A stretch of 64,000 nt of DNA from Halotalea alkalilenta (GTDB lineage Bacteria; Pseudomonadota; Gammaproteobacteria; Pseudomonadales; Halomonadaceae): NCBI RefSeq assembly GCF_001648175.1, contig NZ_CP015243.1:3224001-3288000 (forward strand), read 5' to 3'. The notes under the pieces are model-generated. The model saw only the letters and a program-made list of their open reading frames with translations, was not told the DNA's origin and did no database searches. Below, piece by piece: positions 59,744 through 64,000 of the stretch (positions within the stretch are counted from its first letter, which is position 1; the number at the start of each line of letters is the position of its first letter). The position numbers and the translations under genes are program-made.

Positions 59744-61102
59744 CTATACGTGGACACCAAGGCGCGCGAAGCGATTGCCGCGGCGCATGTAGCAACCCCA
59801 GACGATAGCGATACACAGCAGATAGAAACCGATGAACGCATAAAGCGCCATCACCAGCGACCCGCTCAAGCTGGAGGAGAGCGCAAAGCCGCGCGGAACC
59901 AGGAAACCGCCATAGGCGCCGATAGCGGCGATCACGCCGATCGCCGCCGCCGCATGGCGCTTGACCACATTCATCGCCGCATAGTCTCGGGTCTCGACTC
60001 CGGCGCGAAAGATCGCGGGGATCATCCGGTAGGTCGCGCCGTTACCGACCCCGGTGAACACGAACAGCAGCATGAAAGTGGTGAAGAACAGCAGGAAGCT
60101 GCCGATCTCGAGCGCATGGATCACTCCCAAGGCGCCGATGATCATCATCACGAAGGAGACTACCGTCATCCGCGCACCGCCGAAGCGATCGGCGAGCGAC
60201 CCACCGAGAGGACGGGCCAGTGAGCCGACCAGCGCGCCCATGAAGGCGAGGCCCAGGCTGACGTCGGGAAAGGCGATGGAGATCAGCGTCGGAAAGGCGC
60301 CGGAGAAACCGATGAAGGAGCCGAAGGTGCCGATGTAGAGCACCGACATGATCCAGGTGTGGCGATGACGAAAGGCACCGGCATAGCCTGAGAAGTCGGT
60401 CTTGGCGGTGCTGAGGTTGCTCATGTAGCGCCAGGCGAGCAGTGCTGAGAGCAGCGCCAGCGGGATCCACAGCAGCCCCGCCCGCTCGAGCGCGATACCA
60501 CTGCCCGACACCACCACCAGCGGAATCACCAGCAGAGCCACCGCGACGCCGAGGTTGCCGCCGGCGGCATTGAGCCCCAGGGCCCGGCCCTTTTCCGCTT
60601 CAGGGTAGAAAAACGAGATATTGGCCATGGAGCTTGCGAAGTTGCCACCCCCTACGCCCCCGAGCGCGGCGAGCAGCAGCATCACGGTGAAAGAGGTGCC
60701 GGGATTGAGCACCACGTAGACCAGCCCGATGCAGGGCAGGATCAGCAGCAACGAGGAGACCACCGTCCAGTTGCGCCCGCCGAAGCGGGGCACCGCGAAG
60801 GTGTAGGGGAATCTCAGGGTGGCGCCGACCAAATTGGGCACCGCGATCAGCCAGAAGATCTGATCGGGTGTCAATGAATAGCCGACTCGATTGAGCATCG
60901 GCGCGGTCACCGCCCAGAGCTGCCAGACGGCAAAGCCGAGAAACTCGGCGAAGATGGAAAGCCACAGGTTGCGCTTGGCGATGCGCTGCCCATGGGTCTG
61001 CCAGAAATGCTGGTCCTCGGGATCGAAATGCTCGATCCAGCTGCCGTTGGCTGCAAGGGGGCTACGGGCGTCACGGGACAACGGGGTAGTGTTCGATTCC
61101 AC
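59744..61102 (-). CDS. Nitrate/nitrite transporter (NNP family, NarK/NasA type)
   Basis: A 452-residue MFS permease with 12 helices that brings nitrate into the cell. Both NNP nitrate signatures are present: GGVGGGNFASSMANISFFYP with GRALGLNAAGGNLGVA, and GVGNGATYRMIPAIF in the second half. The GTG at 61102 is chosen because a GGAG site lies 8 bases upstream and the GTG begins the conserved part; an ATG at 61156 is the alternative. It has its own sigma-54 promoter and, unlike nasA and nir, no leader terminator. Confidence 0.9.
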   Translation of the reverse strand: MESNTTPLSRDARSPLAANGSWIEHFDPEDQHFWQTHGQRIAKRNLWLSIFAEFLGFAVWQLWAVTAPMLNRVGYSLTPDQIFWLIAVPNLVGATLRFPYTFAVPRFGGRNWTVVSSLLLILPCIGLVYVVLNPGTSFTVMLLLAALGGVGGGNFASSMANISFFYPEAEKGRALGLNAAGGNLGVAVALLVIPLVVVSGSGIALERAGLLWIPLALLSALLAWRYMSNLSTAKTDFSGYAGAFRHRHTWIMSVLYIGTFGSFIGFSGAFPTLISIAFPDVSLGLAFMGALVGSLARPLGGSLADRFGGARMTVVSFVMMIIGALGVIHALEIGSFLLFFTTFMLLFVFTGVGNGATYRMIPAIFRAGVETRDYAAMNVVKRHAAAAIGVIAAIGAYGGFLVPRGFALSSSLSGSLVMALYAFIGFYLLCIAIVWGCYMRRGNRFARLGVHV

Positions 61103-61235
61103 GATCGATTCTCCGCAGGTCGGAAGGAGATGACGAAACGTTATGAATCGACGCACTCGTATCCGGCCGGCGGATCTGGTCCACGTCGGGATGCCGGGCC
61201 CGGGAGGAGCGACGGCATCTACGCGCCTTTAGCAA

Positions 61236-61251
61236 AGCAAGCGGCGTACCA
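61236..61251 (-). promoter_or_regulatory. Sigma-54 promoter of the nitrate transporter gene
   Basis: TTGGTACGCCGCTTGCTTT on the minus strand: GG at 61250-61249, GC at 61238-61237, 10 bases between, and a T-rich -12 flank. Near-consensus; the best -24/-12 in the window. Confidence 0.75.
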
Positions 61252-61328
61252 ACCAGCGCCATTCGGCGAGAAAGGCTTGGAATATCTCCCAGCGGACTTG
61301 GTTCGAGGGCCCGCCAGGGCGGCGATAG

Positions 61329-61345
61329 CGCACCACCGGCGTGCA
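61329..61345. promoter_or_regulatory. NtrC-like site upstream of the nitrate transporter
   Basis: CGCACCA-CCG-GCGTGCA, a 17-base dyad matching 14 or so positions of the NtrC consensus, about 80 bases upstream of the -24 element. A 13-base direct repeat GGACCTTGCTTAC (61398-61410 and 61412-61424) lies closer to nasT. No gene is seen in 61103-61497. Confidence 0.5.
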
Positions 61346-61497
61346 TCTTGGAACCGCCACGCATCATCCAGGCACCTGCACGCGAATGCTTGTCGCCGGA
61401 CCTTGCTTACGGGACCTTGCTTACAGGAATATGCCGTATCCAGGCTACGGCACTGCCGCGCTGGCATTCCCTGTCCGCCCTTTACTGAGGAATCTCG

Positions 61498-62127
61498 ATG
61501 AGCGTGCGAGTGCTGATCGTCGATGCGCGTTCCGAGCGCTCGCACACGCTTGAACGCTCGCTCGTCGAGGCCGGCTTCGAAGTGCTGATGATCACCGACG
61601 AGTACTGCGACCTGCATGGCCTGGTCGAGCGCCTAGAGCCCGATGCGGTGCTGATCGATACCCGCCTGCCGAGCCGCGACGTTCTCGAGCACCTCGGCCA
61701 TATCAACCGCCGATACCCGCGACCGATGATAGTGTTCTCCCGGGAAGCCGATTCGGCGCTGACCCGGCAGGCCGCGCGCGCCGGCGTCAGCGCCTATGTG
61801 GTCGAGGGGCTGGTGCCTTCGCTGGTGCGTTCGCTCATCGATGTGGCGATCGAAAGCTTCGAGACTCACCGCCAGCTCAAGCATGAGCTCAATCGTGCGC
61901 GCGAGACGCTGAACCAGCGGCGAACGATCGATCGCGCCAAGACCGCGCTCATGGAGCGTTACGGAGTCAGCGAGGCAATCGCCTATGGACAACTACGCAA
62001 ACTCGCCATGGACCGCAGAACCACGGTATTCGAACTTGCCGGGGAGCTGCTCGAACAGCTCGTCGACACCCGGCCGCGCAAGCCTGGGGCAAAATCGCCC
62101 AATGGCGACGAAGGAGACGATCGATGA
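61498..62127 (+). CDS. nasT: ANTAR-domain response regulator NasT
   Basis: A 209-residue RNA-binding antiterminator. The N-terminal receiver-like domain (VRVLIVDARSERSHTLERSL.., LIDTRLPSRD) keeps the fold, with an acidic D/T pattern; the C-terminal ANTAR domain (about residues 135-190: RRTIDRAKTALMERYGVSEAIAYGQLRKLAMDRRTTVFELAGELL) binds paired hexaloop hairpins in nascent RNA. Held inactive by NasS without nitrate in the known systems. Its probable targets, the nasA and nir leaders, lie 5-6 kb away in this window. It overlaps nasS by 4 bases. Confidence 0.92.
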   Translation: MSVRVLIVDARSERSHTLERSLVEAGFEVLMITDEYCDLHGLVERLEPDAVLIDTRLPSRDVLEHLGHINRRYPRPMIVFSREADSALTRQAARAGVSAYVVEGLVPSLVRSLIDVAIESFETHRQLKHELNRARETLNQRRTIDRAKTALMERYGVSEAIAYGQLRKLAMDRRTTVFELAGELLEQLVDTRPRKPGAKSPNGDEGDDR

Positions 62128-63353
62128 GCGCGCTTGAAACCCACCACCTGCGCCTGGCGATGCTGCCGCTGTCGGACAGTGCGCCGCTGGTGGTCGCCGC
62201 CGACCAGGGCTTCTTCGCCGAGGAGGGACTCGATGTCGAACTGCGCGTGGAGAGTTCGTGGGCCGCGGTACGCGATGCGATCCAGCTCGAGCAGGTCGAG
62301 GCAGCCCACCTGCTGCCGCTGATGCCGCTCGCAGCGACCCTCGGGCTCGATGGCCGTCCCACACCGATGCTCTCGGCGTTGACGCTCAACCTCAACGGCA
62401 ACGCGATCAGCCTCTCGCGCCCGCTGTTCGAGCATATGTGCAGGCTACTTCCCGAGGCCGCCGCGCACCCGCAGCGACGCGCCGAAGCCCTCGCTCGGGT
62501 GATAGCGGCAAGGCGCGAGGCGGGTCTCGAGCCGCTCAGGCTGGCCAGCGTGCACCCGTTCTCGTCCCACCGCTACCTGCTGCGCGCCTGGCTCGACGCC
62601 GCGGGGATCGACCCGGACCGCGACGTGGAACTGCGGGTGGTGCCGCCCCCGCTGATGGCCGACCAGGTGGAGGCGGGGTGGATCGATGGCTACTGCGTCG
62701 GCGCGCCCTGGAATGATCTCGGCGTCGAGCGCGGCGTCGCTGTCGTGGCCTGCGAGGGCTACGCGATATGGCACAACGCCGGGGAGAAGGTCCTGGGGGT
62801 TCGCGAGCAGTGGGCCGAACGTCACCCGAACACCCACCATGCTCTGCTGAGAGCGCTGATCAGGGCCGGCCACTGGCTCGACGCCGATGCCGAGCATCGA
62901 CTCGCCGCATGCCGGATGCTGATCGACGGCGGCTATCTCGCGCTACCCCACAGCGTCGTCGAAGCGGAGCTCCATGCTCGCTTCGTTGCCGGTGAGGGGC
63001 GCGACGCCCAGCGTGACATCCACTTCGCCCGCTTCAATGCCCAGCACCCCTGGCGTACCCATACGCTTTGGTTCGCGGCGCAGCTGCATCGCTGGGGCCA
63101 CTTCGACGACGAAATCCGGCTGCGCGAGGCGGTCGAACGCTGCGTACGCCCGGACATCTATCGAGCGGCCGCGCATTCGCTGGGGATCGCGACCGCTCGC
63201 GCCGAACTCTGCTCGCTCGGCGAGCACGCCGAACCCCACCACATCGATGCCGACGACGGCACCGTGCTCCTGCTCGGCGCCGATTCGCTGCTCGCGGGCG
63301 GACGCTTCGACCCCTCGGCGCCTTTCCCTGCAAGCCGCGTGCAAAAGCCATGA
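62124..63353 (+). CDS. nasS: Nitrate sensor NasS (NrtA/CmpA-like, cytoplasmic)
   Basis: A 409-residue protein of the NrtA/CmpA nitrate-binding fold: LRLAMLPLSDSAPLVVAADQGFFAEEGLDVEL at the N-terminus, LASVHPFSSHRYLLRAWL and GWIDGYCVGAPWNDLGVERGVA in the middle. It has no signal peptide or lipobox, unlike transporter-binding proteins, so it stays in the cytoplasm as a sensor. In known systems NasS binds NasT and releases it on nitrate binding. ATGA overlap with nasT supports 1:1 expression. Confidence 0.92.
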   Translation: MSALETHHLRLAMLPLSDSAPLVVAADQGFFAEEGLDVELRVESSWAAVRDAIQLEQVEAAHLLPLMPLAATLGLDGRPTPMLSALTLNLNGNAISLSRPLFEHMCRLLPEAAAHPQRRAEALARVIAARREAGLEPLRLASVHPFSSHRYLLRAWLDAAGIDPDRDVELRVVPPPLMADQVEAGWIDGYCVGAPWNDLGVERGVAVVACEGYAIWHNAGEKVLGVREQWAERHPNTHHALLRALIRAGHWLDADAEHRLAACRMLIDGGYLALPHSVVEAELHARFVAGEGRDAQRDIHFARFNAQHPWRTHTLWFAAQLHRWGHFDDEIRLREAVERCVRPDIYRAAAHSLGIATARAELCSLGEHAEPHHIDADDGTVLLLGADSLLAGGRFDPSAPFPASRVQKP

Positions 63354-63366
63354 GGCAGCGGTGAAC

Positions 63367-63401
63367 GACGGCGGCCCGGGCTGGGTGCCCGGGCCGCCGT
63401 C
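63367..63401. terminator. Terminator hairpin between nasS and hinT
   Basis: A 14-bp stem GACGGCGGCCCGGG / CCCGGGCCGCCGTC with a 7-base loop between convergent nasS and hinT. There is no T tract. Confidence 0.6.
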
Positions 63402-63433
63402 ATCGATCGCGCAATGCTCGCGAACCCGGCGCC

Positions 63434-63775
63434 TCAGCCCGGCGGCCAGTTCAACCGGCGCCCGCCGAGCAGATGCATATGGATGTGGTAGACGCTCTGG
63501 CCCCCGTACTCGTTGCAGTTCATCACCACCCGATAGCCCTCTTCGGCGAAGCCGAGCTGCTTGGCGAGCCGGGCAGCGACGAGCGGCAGACGCCCGACCA
63601 GCGCGGCGTCCTCCTCGGAGAGGTCGTTGAGCGTGGCGATCGGCTTCTTGGGGATGATCAGCACATGGGTCGGTGCCTGAGGGTTGATGTCGTTGAAGGC
63701 CAGCACCTGATCGTCCTCGTAGACGATCTCGGCGGGGACCTCGCGGGCGATGATCTTGTCGAACAGCGTGCTCAT
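63434..63775 (-). CDS. hinT: HIT family purine nucleoside phosphoramidase
   Basis: A 113-residue histidine-triad protein that hydrolyses nucleoside phosphoramidates. The catalytic triad motif is HIHMHLLGG near the C-terminus, with VLIIPKKPIATLNDL and YEDDQVLAFNDINPQAPTHVL upstream, as in E. coli HinT (119 residues). A GAGGA site precedes the ATG at 63775. It lies downstream of a partial gene on the same strand. Confidence 0.94.
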   Translation of the reverse strand: MSTLFDKIIAREVPAEIVYEDDQVLAFNDINPQAPTHVLIIPKKPIATLNDLSEEDAALVGRLPLVAARLAKQLGFAEEGYRVVMNCNEYGGQSVYHIHMHLLGGRRLNWPPG

Positions 63776-63802
63776 GAAATCCTCGTGGTTGTCGGCGGGG
63801 AA

Positions 63803-64000
63803 CTAGCGGAAACGCCGCTGGGCGAGCAGCGACTCGATCTTCGGTGCGATGATCAGCTCGATCGCAAGCGGCATCTTGGCACCCGGGACCACCAGGGTAT
63901 GCGGGCGGGTGATGAACGACCCCTGGATCATCGCCAGTAGGTAGGGGAAGTCGACCTGCATGCGATCGCGAAAACGGATCACCACGAACGACTCGGCGTC
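63803..64000 (-). CDS. Unrecognised protein, C-terminal part
   Basis: The last 65 residues of a gene whose start lies beyond the window. The frame is open to base 64000. It reads FVVIRFRDRMQVDFPYLL, then LAMIQGSFITRPHTLVVPG and AIELIIAPKIESLLAQ; a mixed alpha/beta character with no motif I can name. The ATG/GTG-like codon near 63985 is internal and should not be taken as the start. The stop is 28 bases upstream of hinT. Confidence 0.6.
   Translation of the reverse strand, partial: DAESFVVIRFRDRMQVDFPYLLAMIQGSFITRPHTLVVPGAKMPLAIELIIAPKIESLLAQRRFR

Overview
The window is a high-GC chromosomal segment of a gammaproteobacterium, most likely a member of the Halomonadaceae. Supporting signs are an rpsU-dnaG-rpoD cluster with tsaD-folB-folK-cca next to it, an lptD-surA / ksgA-apaH-glpE block divergent from amgK-murU, a complete gammaproteobacterial rRNA operon (16S-tRNA-Ile-tRNA-Ala-23S-5S), and the overall gene repertoire. 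The family is inferred from gene order and sequence feel, not from a search. No insertion sequence, prophage, integrase or CRISPR array was seen.

Layout. 1-6.8 kb: housekeeping and accessory genes (YaiI fragment, glutathionyl-hydroquinone reductase and a LysR regulator, an M23 peptidoglycan hydrolase, a CoA-binding protein, an NlpE-like lipoprotein, a GNAT enzyme). 7.1-7.5 kb: a tRNA(CAU) gene on the minus strand split by a 257-nt group I intron. 7.7-15.7 kb: CynX-type MFS transporter, a DUF6152-like secreted protein with a membrane partner, a decayed tRNA-like patch, YceI-like protein, LpxO, phosphopantetheinyl transferase, RecQ-family helicase, DedA. 16.1-17.8 kb: NAD malic enzyme. 17.9-23.9 kb: rRNA operon on the minus strand, with an expanded helix 45 in 23S (an intervening sequence) and a decayed extra tRNA-Ile in the 16S-23S spacer. 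23.9-30.4 kb: GntR regulator, alpha/beta hydrolase, PabB, CysH, SdaA and its divergent LysR neighbour. 30.5-38.6 kb: RpoD, DnaG, RpsU, an alanine/sodium symporter, TsaD, FolB, FolK. 38.6-47.8 kb: Cca (HD domain lost), GlpE, ApaH, KsgA, SurA, LptD, AmgK, MurU. 47.9-51.2 kb: OsmC-like, SpeD, AI-2E-family permease, an orphan prepilin peptidase.

51.2-63.4 kb is a complete assimilatory nitrate/nitrite module. An operon on the minus strand encodes an FAD/NAD oxidoreductase, NirB and NirD. Divergent from it is nasA. Then come a degenerate Coq7-like protein, an NNP nitrate transporter and divergent nasT-nasS. The control regions show layered logic by eye: -24/-12 (sigma-54) promoters for all three transcription units, NtrC-like dyads upstream, and strong intrinsic terminators inside the leaders of both nasA and the nir operon. 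Small hairpins with A-N-N-G-N-N hexaloops lie upstream of those terminators. This fits nitrogen limitation (NtrC) turning transcription on while nitrate, sensed by NasS, frees the ANTAR protein NasT to antiterminate. The window ends with HinT and a partial unrecognised gene.

The most unusual elements are the intron-split tRNA gene, the twin attenuated nitrate leaders, the 23S helix-45 insertion, the decayed tRNA-Ile in the rRNA spacer and the ligand-less Coq7-like protein.
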